Below, piece by piece: positions 1-7,943 of a stretch of DNA of 49,295 nt (positions are counted from its first letter, which is position 1; every line of letters begins with the position of its first letter). Below the pieces are notes generated by a model. It did no database searches. It had not been told where the DNA came from and was given only the letters and a program-made list of their open reading frames with translations. The stretch is from Balneolales bacterium (lineage in GTDB: Bacteria > Bacteroidota > Rhodothermia > Balneolales > Cyclonatronaceae), in contig JAIULZ010000013.1 of NCBI GenBank assembly GCA_022565805.1, positions 1-49,295 of the forward strand, read 5' to 3'. The translations under genes and the position numbers were made by a program.

Positions 1-81
1 ATAGCAGATCGCCATTCTTTGTAGCTGTTAAATAAGTTGATTTGTAGCCACTACATGGTCTTTTTGCGAAAGTTAAACTAA

Positions 82-2226
82 CTAAAAACGAATACGGGCC
101 TGTGCTCCAAGCTGCGAGCGAATATTGCCGGCCGACTCATCTAAACCACTACCAACTGTCTGCCGGTCTTCATAAACTGTAGCACCGTATTTTAGCCAGA
201 TATCTATCCGGCTGTTTGGCGCATACCTGGCTAAAATATACGCCCGTTGCCCGGTACCACTAAATACGGCATTCGAGAAAGTTCCTAAGAGATCGTTTTC
301 ATACGCAAAAATTCTGGAGGTAAATCCATCCGTTTCGAATACCGCCAGCCTTAGGTCGATCGTTAAATTATTTGCCGGAAGCCATCGTAAATCCTGAAAA
401 ATCATTACCCCATTCTCGGTTTCCGTTTCGTCGCGATCTCTTGCCCGAACGAGTTCAAAACGGGTTCGAGCTCTAAGGCGGGGGTTCACCATATATTCCA
501 GTTCGGTTCGTACAGAAGTTCGCGCATCCTGCCCCAGCACATTGATTTCGCGATTAAATTCATCCCTTATCAGATAATCATTTTCCCGGACTTTACTACG
601 CGCCAGCACATACAGGCTCAGCTCTCTGGAAAAACGAAACTCAGCCAGACCTAAGACATCATATCCCATCGTTGATTGGCGCGTTCCGAATCGCGGAGCC
701 GGAAACCTAAACTGATCGAAATAGCCCGACAAACGTACCATCGGGCTTAGCCGGTGTCTTATGCCTACATACAAGCCCTCCTCGTTACGAGGTCTGCCGC
801 TTTGTTCCCCAAAACCAGAGCCAAAAACAGACTGAAAATCCTTACCATAATTTCGATACACCACAGACACGTCGGTTACATCCCCCACAGGAAACCGGGA
901 GCCGCCAATCATAGCCAGCCCGCCGTTTCTGGACCGGGCACCTTCACCAAATAAAATAACCGGGCCGAAAAAAAGGCGGTAGTCAACTCCGGTAACCGAA
1001 GCAATCCGGCCTTCAAAATCGTAGCGGTTATGCAAAGCTGTTGCAGGAACAATATACTTATCGTACTCTGCGACATAGCCTGTGGCTCCAACTAAACCAA
1101 CCGGCATACTATAGGTAATTCTGCCACCGTACATTTCCAAAACAGTGTTATTTCGCCTCGCAATTTCAGAGGGTGTCCGGTGAAAGCCAGTGGAAGAAGG
1201 TAAACGCACAGAGTCGCCCTGCACCACGCTTGCGCTCAATCTTCTGCTCGAGTAAAAGCCGGTAAACTGCAGATTGCCGCCTACCGTTGCCGCCACACCG
1301 CGCATAAATCTGGTTTGCTCGCTCGACTGGTAGGGAACTGCCCCCCGCTCGTTACGCGAGGGCGAGCCGACCACATCCCGGCCCTTACCAAACCCCAGCC
1401 CGGTAAAGAGAACCAATCCCTGACCCGCCCAAACGCCATAATCACCCACTACAAGCTGCCGCAACATACCAACGTTGCGTAAGCCCACATGCCAGGAGTT
1501 AAAGTCGAAACCATTAATACCGCTAAGTTCTTCGCCCGGTAGCTTAACCTGTGTTAGATTAAGGGAAAGATGCCGGCTACGATAATTCATTCTTTGGTAA
1601 TACCTTAGCGAATTACCGGCATAACGGGTTTGCCCCTCAAAATCGGGCGGACGAAAGCCGGCCTGTCGCTCAATTACGGTTTGGGCTCTTGAAATAAATT
1701 CGAAACGCCCTTGTTGCGTCCAGAACCCCGGACTCAGAATTAGTTGACGTGTTAAAGCCCCTCTAGGCCCCAAAGTAACATAGGGGCGCACTCTCTCCAG
1801 CGTTGTTGGTCCAATACCGCTAACTGCTGTAAGCTCATCTATGGTTTCAAATGGTTTTGTACTTCTATACGCAATTATTGCCTGTGCCTGTCGCGCATTT
1901 AGTCCCGGAAGACTTAAAAGTTCATTTAATGATGCTGTATTAAGATTTAGTGGATTCGAAGCCAAATCGAGTAAGAACTGAGTAAACTCATCGGGGTCTA
2001 TTTCATCATCATCGGGATCAAAGTCTTCCAGAAAACGTTCTATATCTCGTTCAACAGGCCGTAGCGTATCTGCAGGCTCACCTTCACTTTGCTGGGCAAA
2101 AAGTATATCCGGTACCAGTAAAAAAAATACCCCGACTAAAAAAAATAAGCCTGAACGAAGAACAAAAGTGCTGTTTTTCGTTATGAAGGCATCATCCCTG
2201 GGAAAGAAAAAACAGTTCATATACAT
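82..2226 (-). CDS. Large exported helix-hairpin-helix / outer-membrane barrel-like protein
   Basis: The 714-residue protein starts with a long signal peptide whose hydrophobic core lies near residues 25-43 and ends with LFAQ. An acidic linker follows (about 48-82). Then come two ComEA-type helix-hairpin-helix units at about 91-150 (NLNTASLNELLSLPGL, then FETIDELTAVSGIGPTTLERV). The remaining ~550 residues alternate short aromatic/polar strands and end in RIRF, which suggests an outer-membrane beta-barrel; that part is inference. The start lies 3 bp after the stop of the PorV/PorQ-like gene, so the two are probably co-transcribed. Classic ComEA binds DNA, but no competence genes are visible here, so a role in the envelope or DNA uptake cannot be chosen. 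Function is unknown; the reading frame is secure. Confidence 0.8.
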   Translation of the reverse strand: MYMNCFFFPRDDAFITKNSTFVLRSGLFFLVGVFFLLVPDILFAQQSEGEPADTLRPVERDIERFLEDFDPDDDEIDPDEFTQFLLDLASNPLNLNTASLNELLSLPGLNARQAQAIIAYRSTKPFETIDELTAVSGIGPTTLERVRPYVTLGPRGALTRQLILSPGFWTQQGRFEFISRAQTVIERQAGFRPPDFEGQTRYAGNSLRYYQRMNYRSRHLSLNLTQVKLPGEELSGINGFDFNSWHVGLRNVGMLRQLVVGDYGVWAGQGLVLFTGLGFGKGRDVVGSPSRNERGAVPYQSSEQTRFMRGVAATVGGNLQFTGFYSSRRLSASVVQGDSVRLPSSTGFHRTPSEIARRNNTVLEMYGGRITYSMPVGLVGATGYVAEYDKYIVPATALHNRYDFEGRIASVTGVDYRLFFGPVILFGEGARSRNGGLAMIGGSRFPVGDVTDVSVVYRNYGKDFQSVFGSGFGEQSGRPRNEEGLYVGIRHRLSPMVRLSGYFDQFRFPAPRFGTRQSTMGYDVLGLAEFRFSRELSLYVLARSKVRENDYLIRDEFNREINVLGQDARTSVRTELEYMVNPRLRARTRFELVRARDRDETETENGVMIFQDLRWLPANNLTIDLRLAVFETDGFTSRIFAYENDLLGTFSNAVFSGTGQRAYILARYAPNSRIDIWLKYGATVYEDRQTVGSGLDESAGNIRSQLGAQARIRF

Positions 2227-2229
2227 ACC

Positions 2230-3069
2230 TTACCAGCGAATAGTGAAATCCAGACCCGGATTCCAGCCTAACACATAGTGTTGTTGCGCTACAAGATTTA
2301 TGCCGTATGCCGCTATCGAATACCCCATACCCACCGAATAAGTGATAGGCTCGGTAGTAATACCACCCCTGAAATACAAGTTTTCGTATACACGCACCTC
2401 AATCCCCCCCCTGTAAGAAACAGGAAAGCGCACGTCTTTAACTACATCGGCACTAATTGTACCTCTGTCGGCAAGCCGGTAGGAGGCACCAACAGAAAGC
2501 TCCCGGGCAAGTTCCTGCCGGTCTTGCCCAATCGCAGACCGGGTAATATTTGTTGCCTTGGAACCCAGCCAAAGCTCGTCTGTAATAGCATAGGCAATGC
2601 CGATATCAATTAATGGTGTACCAGCAGAGCCACTTCCTTCGATAGAGAAATGAGTATAATTAAGCACAATACCCGCATTAAAACCGGCCAAGCTATTCGT
2701 ATAAGCAACCCGAAAGCGGCTTTCGCGATAGAGATTATCGCCGTAGGAATGAACTCCACCCGAGAATGTACCCCAATTATGGTTGTAATAACCGGCGGCC
2801 GCCACATCTGTAATTTCGCTAAGCCCAAAATATCTGATGGCGTAAAAAGAAACTTCATTTCCGGTAGACGGCATCAAAGCCGGGTTTGAAAACAGGCTCC
2901 AGGCATCCGATTGCATGCCTGTAACCGCCTGTCCCATAGCTGTACCACGCGCCCCCAGCACAAGTTGAGCCGATGCCTGCAAATATCCACTCAAAATGAT
3001 AACCAAAATCAATGGTACCAACCGGAAAAGGGGGAAAACATACTTTTCTACCGTAAATTTCGTTTTCAT
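2230..3069 (-). CDS. PorV/PorQ-like outer-membrane beta-barrel protein (UPF0164/FadL-type)
   Basis: The 279-residue protein has a signal peptide ending near ASA (about 34). The mature start, LGARGTAMGQAVTGMQSDAWSLFSNPA, is typical of the PorV/PorQ and UPF0164 barrels: an 'A.gGNA'-like start followed by a 'NPA' turn. The rest is regularly spaced beta strands ending in an aromatic residue (FTIRW). PorV carries T9SS cargo to the sortase and PorQ belongs to the attachment complex; this sequence alone does not decide between them. It is the first gene of a two-gene minus-strand unit with the helix-hairpin-helix protein and is divergent from the PorD-like gene, which fits a secretion role. Confidence 0.65.
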   Translation of the reverse strand: MKTKFTVEKYVFPLFRLVPLILVIILSGYLQASAQLVLGARGTAMGQAVTGMQSDAWSLFSNPALMPSTGNEVSFYAIRYFGLSEITDVAAAGYYNHNWGTFSGGVHSYGDNLYRESRFRVAYTNSLAGFNAGIVLNYTHFSIEGSGSAGTPLIDIGIAYAITDELWLGSKATNITRSAIGQDRQELARELSVGASYRLADRGTISADVVKDVRFPVSYRGGIEVRVYENLYFRGGITTEPITYSVGMGYSIAAYGINLVAQQHYVLGWNPGLDFTIRW

Positions 3070-3110
3070 CTTGTCTACTCTTCCTTATTATAGGGGCAGC
3101 GTTTTTTTGC

Positions 3111-3147
3111 TGAAACATCTGTTTCAAAAGGCTTTTTTACGCCTTTT
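3111..3147. repeat. Tandem hairpins in the leader of the PorV/PorQ-like gene
   Basis: Two perfect inverted repeats abut. TGAAAC/GTTTCA (3111-3116 and 3121-3126) has a 4-nt loop. AAAAGGC/GCCTTTT (3126-3132 and 3141-3147) has an 8-nt loop. They lie 42 bp upstream of the minus-strand start at 3069, between divergent genes where no terminator is expected. They could form an attenuator or a transcription insulator in the minus-strand leader. Confidence 0.4.
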
Positions 3148-3295
3148 TGCAAATAAACTCTGTTTTAAAGAAATAGCTTCGGGTTTATATGAGATGAATC
3201 CCGGCACTTATTTGTAATAGAATATCCTTCACGTATACTGAGGACTAAATAATATTTACATCATTCCTGACAAAATAAAAAAGCCCTTACTTTTT

Positions 3296-4219
3296 ATGAA
3301 ATTTGAATACAATAAAATACCTAACCGTATTTATATGTACCTATTAACTATTCTGATAGTTTTGATATGTACAGAAGGGTATGCTCAGGAAATCAAAGCC
3401 AGAGTAGATGTAAACACATCACAAATAAGTACATCCGACTACGATTATCTCAACTCTCTTAAACCATTAATCGAAGATTATATAAACGATACCCGCTGGA
3501 CCGACGATACTTTTCTGGAAGATGAGCGAATAGAAGTTAATATTCAAATCGCTCTGATGAACGTAGACAGCAACGCCAATTTTGATGCCAATATCATCAT
3601 ACAGTCTTCAAGGCCTATATACAATACTATTGCGCGAACCCCAATTCTGCTAATAAACGATACAAACTGGCGTTTCAATTTCTCGCGCAACAGAAACATC
3701 ATCAGAGACGATCAGCAATTCGATGATCTGGCATCTGTCATAGATTTTTACATGTATATCGTTTTGGCATACGATTACGACTCTTTTTCTGAGCTTGGTG
3801 GGAGTCCTTTCTTACGCAGGGCAGACAACATTTTAAATGTAGCCCAATCTTCGGGTGGTGGTACCGGCTGGTCTTCTATGGGTACGCGCAGAAGCAGACA
3901 TGGTTTAATTACGCAGCTTAACAATCCTAATTACGAGGGAGTCCGGATTGCGAATTACAAATACCATCGGCTTGGTCTCGATCAGTTTACGCTGGATCCC
4001 GACCGGGCGCGGCAAAACATACTCAGCGCTTTCGAGCTTCTGCGCGATACCCGACGACAAACCACTGAGCGCTATTTATTCGACCTTATGTTTGCCGTAA
4101 AAAATCGTGAATTTACCGCTGCATTTATGGATGCAGAGCTCAATACCCGACTTGAAGCCTACAACCTGCTCGTAGATATGGATAACAGCCATATATCTGA
4201 ATATGAAAAACTCCAATAG
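3296..4219 (+). CDS. porD: DUF4835 family protein, PorD-like T9SS component
   Basis: The 307-residue protein has an N-terminal signal segment (hydrophobic about 14-30, ending YAQ). It then follows the DUF4835 layout: a start like EIKARVDVNTSQI, a central YDYDSFSELGG segment, and a helical end. DUF4835 proteins are 290-310 residues long and were named PorD/PorI in Porphyromonas-type T9SS work, where loss disturbs secretion; the exact role is unsettled. Divergent from the PorV/PorQ-like gene, which supports a secretion context. The start is the only ATG giving a signal peptide. The family call rests on recalled resemblance, not a search. Confidence 0.65.
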   Translation: MKFEYNKIPNRIYMYLLTILIVLICTEGYAQEIKARVDVNTSQISTSDYDYLNSLKPLIEDYINDTRWTDDTFLEDERIEVNIQIALMNVDSNANFDANIIIQSSRPIYNTIARTPILLINDTNWRFNFSRNRNIIRDDQQFDDLASVIDFYMYIVLAYDYDSFSELGGSPFLRRADNILNVAQSSGGGTGWSSMGTRRSRHGLITQLNNPNYEGVRIANYKYHRLGLDQFTLDPDRARQNILSAFELLRDTRRQTTERYLFDLMFAVKNREFTAAFMDAELNTRLEAYNLLVDMDNSHISEYEKLQ

Positions 4220-4282
4220 TCGTTTTACCGGGTGCTCACACTCTCCGTTCCTATAAACACGCACCTTCATCAGCTTTCTGCG

Positions 4283-4309
4283 TACTGCTTTTTGTTTTTA
4301 AAAGCAGTA
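4283..4309. repeat. 10-bp perfect inverted repeat downstream of porD
   Basis: TACTGCTTTT (4283-4292) and AAAAGCAGTA (4300-4309) flank a T-rich 7-nt loop, between porD and the hlyIII gene. No T-run follows the stem, so a classic intrinsic terminator is uncertain. It may be a processed or weak terminator for porD. Confidence 0.4.
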
Positions 4310-4359
4310 ACTTATGCTTCTTTTATATCCAAAATGAAGCTTGTATTTACCAAACAAAA

Positions 4360-5010
4360 ATGCTGAGTTTAATTCAGAGAATTAAAGATCCTGTTAGCTG
4401 TCTCACGCACCTTGCCGGCGCTTTTTTTGCCATTATTGCCTTAATCCTGATGCTGTTAACCGCAAATGCAGCAGTAGAGGTTATTGCTTTTTCTGTTTTT
4501 GGCGTAACTATGTTTTTGATGTATATGTCGAGCGCCGTCTATCATATGATTAAAGGCAGCGACGAGTTGGCCAGAATACTTAGAAAAGTAGATCATATCA
4601 TGATTTTTCTTTTCATTGCGGGTACATTTACACCCTTTACGTTACTTGTAGTTGAAGCACCTGCCAAATGGACTTTTTTCGGACTTATATGGGGTATTGC
4701 CATTGCCGGGGTTTTCTTTAAAGTTTTTTGGCTGCACGCACCGGCATGGCTTTCCATAGCTCTTTATCTTGGTATGGGCTGGCTTGGTTTGCTAATTCTA
4801 CCCTATGCATTCGCTTCCATGCCCGCAACTGCTGCAAACTGGATAATAGCAGGAGGGGTTTCTTACACGATTGGAGCCGTTATTTATGGCCTCAAAAAAC
4901 CCAATCCTATTCCAGATTGGTTCGGTTTTCACGAAATATGGCACTTATTTGTTATGGGGGGTACATTTTGCCACTTTTGGGCTATATACAATTACCTGCC
5001 AATTACATAA
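4360..5010 (+). CDS. Hemolysin III / PAQR family membrane protein
   Basis: The 216-residue protein has seven hydrophobic segments and the family signatures: SSAVYH (Ser58, His62), VDH (Asp78), and FHEIWH near the C-terminus (His191, His195). In the PAQR/HlyIII superfamily the histidines with the Ser/Asp bind a catalytic metal, and members are linked to lipid or ceramide hydrolysis and membrane homeostasis. 'Hemolysin' is a historical label from a Bacillus cereus homologue and does not imply a toxin here. Length and residues are canonical. Separate from the MarC gene by about 90 bp; same strand. Confidence 0.88.
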   Translation: MLSLIQRIKDPVSCLTHLAGAFFAIIALILMLLTANAAVEVIAFSVFGVTMFLMYMSSAVYHMIKGSDELARILRKVDHIMIFLFIAGTFTPFTLLVVEAPAKWTFFGLIWGIAIAGVFFKVFWLHAPAWLSIALYLGMGWLGLLILPYAFASMPATAANWIIAGGVSYTIGAVIYGLKKPNPIPDWFGFHEIWHLFVMGGTFCHFWAIYNYLPIT

Positions 5011-5101
5011 ACTCATATAATTAATACATTTGGCCGATACAGGCTTTGTTCATTAAGCCTTACATAAATTTATTTTCTTTACACTTTTCCAACCCGTTCA
5101 A

Positions 5102-5725
5102 TTGATTTCACTCAGTTTCTTATTTACCACTTTTATTTCCATTTTTGCTATTGTTAATCCATTAACGGCGATGCCTGTTTTTCTTGCGCTTACTCAAGAT
5201 CTGCCCAATAGCGAGCGAAACCAGCAGGCACTGCGTGGAGCCATTTACATGGTTGTAATTCTTGGCGCATTTTTATTCGGGGGCTCCTACATTATCAGTT
5301 TTTTTGGCATTAGTATAGAAGGTATCCGCATTGCTGGCGGGCTTATGATTATGAGATTCGCCTATTCTCTTCTAAATCCAGACGAAGGCGGCCGAAAAAT
5401 TTCTAAGGAAGACGAACAGGAATCCCGGCAAAAACCCGATATCTCTTTTAGTCCTCTGGCTATGCCTCTGCTTTCGGGTCCGGGGAGTATTGCCGTTGTT
5501 TTAGGCTTTGGTTCTCAGGCCGATGGCTTCTTTGATTACGTAACTTTGTTTACCGCTATTGTACTTGTTGCAGCGGCCTGTTTCGTTGTACTTTATCTGG
5601 CTCCCAAAATGGTTACCGTACTTGGCAAAACAGGTATGACAGCACTTACACGCATGATGGGTTTTATAGCTCTTTGCATTGGCGTACAGTTTATTATTAA
5701 TGGAATAGGTATGTTGCTCGCATAA
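5102..5725 (+). CDS. MarC family integral membrane protein
   Basis: The 207-residue protein has about six transmembrane helices and the MarC pattern: FAIVNPLTAMPVFLALT in helix 1, IAGGLMIMRFAYSLL in the middle, and a PLAMPLLSGPGSIA signature at about 120-132. The family (PF01914) is conserved, with no settled transport substrate; the old link to multiple antibiotic resistance in E. coli was withdrawn. The frame opens with TTG at 5102 (MISLSFLF...). No in-frame ATG or GTG gives a full first helix, so TTG is the likely start, moderately sure. No terminator follows. Confidence 0.85.
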   Translation: MISLSFLFTTFISIFAIVNPLTAMPVFLALTQDLPNSERNQQALRGAIYMVVILGAFLFGGSYIISFFGISIEGIRIAGGLMIMRFAYSLLNPDEGGRKISKEDEQESRQKPDISFSPLAMPLLSGPGSIAVVLGFGSQADGFFDYVTLFTAIVLVAAACFVVLYLAPKMVTVLGKTGMTALTRMMGFIALCIGVQFIINGIGMLLA

Positions 5726-5977
5726 TTTAAACCCATTTACAAAGTCTTCATAAATGAACAATTTAAGTAGTAACACAATCTTCGCATTTACGTACCAAAG
5801 CTAATATTTGTAATTCTTGAAATGAATACACCTTACCTTTAGTACAATAAATTGGGGTATTGTGCCTTCATTCTTGTTCTGCTTCCAATCATTTTGGCTA
5901 CAATAAAGCAGAATGCAAACGAATACTTAAATCACCCTGTCTTTTCAGTTTAAAATTTAGGGCTAATTTGCTGGTTC

Positions 5978-5985
5978 TATCTTTA
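5978..5985 (+). promoter_or_regulatory. Possible -7 element (TATCTTTA)
   Basis: TATCTTTA matches seven of eight positions of the Bacteroidota TAnnTTTG -7 element and lies about 20 bp upstream of the small membrane protein at 6006. No convincing -33 TTTG is seen at the usual spacing, so the call is tentative. Confidence 0.25.
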
Positions 5986-6005
5986 CATTACATTGGTATA
6001 AACTT

Positions 6006-6320
6006 ATGAATCTATTCGCTTTTCTAACCATCATAATTGTTGTTGCAATTCTTGCCGATAGTTATGCCAAGCATCAAAAAAACAAGATGCGTTTTCAGGG
6101 TAACGATAAAATAATTGGCGAACTTAAAGAGCACATAAAAACGCTCGAAAAACGTATTGAAAATCTGGAAATTATTGCTGTTTCCGATCCTGATTCTTTT
6201 GAAGACCGTGCCCCGGGATATAAAACATCATCATACGATAGCAGAGGCGATTACGACCCTGCAATGCGGAATGAAAGACTGATTAACGATTTAGCACGGA
6301 AAAAATCATCGGGCAGATAA
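6006..6320 (+). CDS. Small PspB-like single-pass membrane coiled-coil protein
   Basis: The 104-residue protein has one N-terminal transmembrane helix (about 3-18), then a charged heptad-like segment (about 30-57, EHIKTLEKRIENLEIIA). The tail is polar and low in complexity. The architecture, and the 'R-I-x-x-L-E-x-I' pattern, recall PspB, the phage-shock envelope stress protein, but E. coli PspB is about 74 residues and the resemblance is short. The next gene has the same architecture, so the two may be paralogues or partners. No pspA, pspC or pspF is nearby. Function inferred only as membrane-associated. Confidence 0.65.
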   Translation: MNLFAFLTIIIVVAILADSYAKHQKNKMRFQGNDKIIGELKEHIKTLEKRIENLEIIAVSDPDSFEDRAPGYKTSSYDSRGDYDPAMRNERLINDLARKKSSGR

Positions 6321-6364
6321 AATGTCTTGCTTGAATGAACATATAAATTTGAAACAATACTGCT

Positions 6365-6736
6365 ATGGATTTTGGCTTTGGAAGTGATTTAGTACCGATT
6401 GTAGCAATTTTAGCGGTTTTTGGCCCCTTCTTTTACATCATTTATTTGGGTGGAAAGCTAATTAAGTACCGTATTGATAAAAAATATAACGCCCTGAGTA
6501 CAGAAAAACTTAATGAGTTCGATAAATTTAAAGAACGAACAAACGCAAGACTGCAGGCGCTCGAAGCCATTATAAGCGAGCAGGATGAGGAACAGGCTTC
6601 GAAAATCAACAAATCCTCTGCTCCATTTAAACAAGACCGCTCGTTATCCGATACGGAACTAAGCGCAGATGAATCGCATTACGAGTCTAAAATAACCAAA
6701 GGCTCTAACAGTCGACTTAAAAACCAGCTTAAATAG
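6365..6736 (+). CDS. Second PspB-like single-pass membrane coiled-coil protein
   Basis: The 123-residue protein has an N-terminal transmembrane helix (about 10-32), a basic juxtamembrane patch (KLIKYRIDKKY), and a coiled-coil segment at about 48-75 containing RLQALEAIISEQDEEQ. That segment strongly recalls the RIQALESIL motif of PspB. The C-terminal third is polar and probably disordered. It starts 44 bp after the previous gene, which has the same layout, so co-transcription is likely. It may act as a membrane stress sensor or scaffold, but this is inference from architecture only. Confidence 0.65.
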   Translation: MDFGFGSDLVPIVAILAVFGPFFYIIYLGGKLIKYRIDKKYNALSTEKLNEFDKFKERTNARLQALEAIISEQDEEQASKINKSSAPFKQDRSLSDTELSADESHYESKITKGSNSRLKNQLK

Positions 6737-6835
6737 CATGCCAACATGAACATCGACTACGGGTGTTTGAACCAACAACCGGATCTGCCAAAAGTGTTTT
6801 CAATTGCTGAACTTATCTTCTGTATTCATCAGGAT

Positions 6836-6843
6836 TATCTTTG
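6836..6843 (+). promoter_or_regulatory. Possible -7 element (TATCTTTG) upstream of the DivIVA gene
   Basis: TATCTTTG is an exact match to the Bacteroidota TAnnTTTG -7 consensus. It lies in the 230-bp gap before the DivIVA gene and would give a leader of about 115 nt. A -33 TTTG at ideal spacing is not evident, so this is a candidate only. Confidence 0.35.
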
Positions 6844-6966
6844 TATCTTAAAGGACAACCAACTTGAGGAAAATATGCCTCAGTTCCGGCTTTAAAGCAG
6901 TCTTACGACCCGTTTTTCATCAGCCCGAATAGAAGAAATTTTATACACAAAACCCGTTTCAGCATT

Positions 6967-7578
6967 ATGAACATTACAGCGCTTGAAATCAAGCAGCGTA
7001 CCTTTGCAAAATCCATACGTGGCTATGATGTTGCCGAAGTAAATGCTTTCCTGAGTATGTTAGCCAATGAGTGGGAGCATCAGGTTGTTAAAATGAAGGA
7101 TCTGGAGAGAGATCTTAAGCAGATAAACGATAAGCTGCAGCATTACCAGCGAATAGAAGCAACCCTGCACGAAACTCTGCAAACAGCCCGCGACAATGCT
7201 GAGCAACGGCTCGAAAATGCCCGCAGAGACGCAAAAAATAAGATCGAAAAAGCGGAGCTCGAGGCCGAAAACGTACTGCAGGAAGCCAGACAACAGCGCC
7301 AGCAGATAAAACAGAGCATTCATAAACTGCTTGAAAGAAGAGATGAAATTATAAGGGGTATGAGTTCTTACCTGGATTTGGCCCAAAAATCTCTTGAAAC
7401 GTTTCAGCGGGATAATGCAGATATTTATGCCCTTCCTCAGGAAGACGAGCCGCCTTCTAACCCGCTGTCATCCTATAAGTCGGGGCGTTCCAGATCGGCA
7501 ACAAGCGCTGCTGCTGCCGAAGCCGGGTTGGCACCCGGTACCGAAGATATAGACGACCTTTTGGATGAAATCGACTAA
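6967..7578 (+). CDS. divIVA: DivIVA-domain coiled-coil protein
   Basis: The 203-residue protein opens with the DivIVA membrane-binding start: ITALEIKQRTFAKSIRGYDVAEVNAFL (residues 3-29). A long coiled coil follows (about 30-145, rich in E, K, R, Q), then a disordered tail ending in DIDDLLDEID. DivIVA proteins sense negative membrane curvature and recruit division or polar-growth factors in Gram-positives. In Bacteroidota-type bacteria homologues exist but their partners are poorly known. It stands alone with ~230 bp upstream and 365 bp downstream. The acidic C-terminal peptide could dock a partner (inference). Confidence 0.85.
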   Translation: MNITALEIKQRTFAKSIRGYDVAEVNAFLSMLANEWEHQVVKMKDLERDLKQINDKLQHYQRIEATLHETLQTARDNAEQRLENARRDAKNKIEKAELEAENVLQEARQQRQQIKQSIHKLLERRDEIIRGMSSYLDLAQKSLETFQRDNADIYALPQEDEPPSNPLSSYKSGRSRSATSAAAAEAGLAPGTEDIDDLLDEID

Positions 7579-7943
7579 CTACCACAAATCTGAAAGCGAT
7601 AGTTAACGGTTTTTAAGCAGGTCGAGTCCGCAGGATTTTTAGGCTATACAGATATGCGTTATCTTTCCCTGCAGAGCAAGCTAAGTAAAAATAGCTTCAC
7701 CAAATCTGATAAATACTGTATAATTTTATTCGATACTCTATACAGGCCTAAGTAATTGGCCATACCTAAAATGTTTTTTCCAGGCATTTTTTCGCAGAAG
7801 ACTTTGATAAACCTCGAGGATTGTTAGTTTTCAGCGCCTGAGCTCCGATAAATCGGGATGGCGAGGCAGAAGACGGGGAAATCCGGTTTTAAAAAAAGCC
7901 TTCTTATACCTAACTAAAACTGATACACGACTTATTTACCTAT
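7579..7943. other. 365-bp gap upstream of punA, possible structured leader
   Basis: No gene is seen. Near the 3' part, 7834-7867, CGCC (7835-7838) can pair with GGCG (7860-7863), or GCCT (7836-7839) with AGGC (7864-7867), around a small CCGA-TAAA-TCGG hairpin (7845-7856). These alternative pairings resemble a switch, but no known riboswitch consensus was recognised. The stretch also carries two copies of GCAGAAGAC (about 7796 and 7867). Confidence 0.3.

Noticed and set aside
2278-3127. Plus- and minus-strand frames overlapping the PorV/PorQ-like gene
   Set aside because: Out-of-frame copies of a recognised signal-peptide barrel protein.
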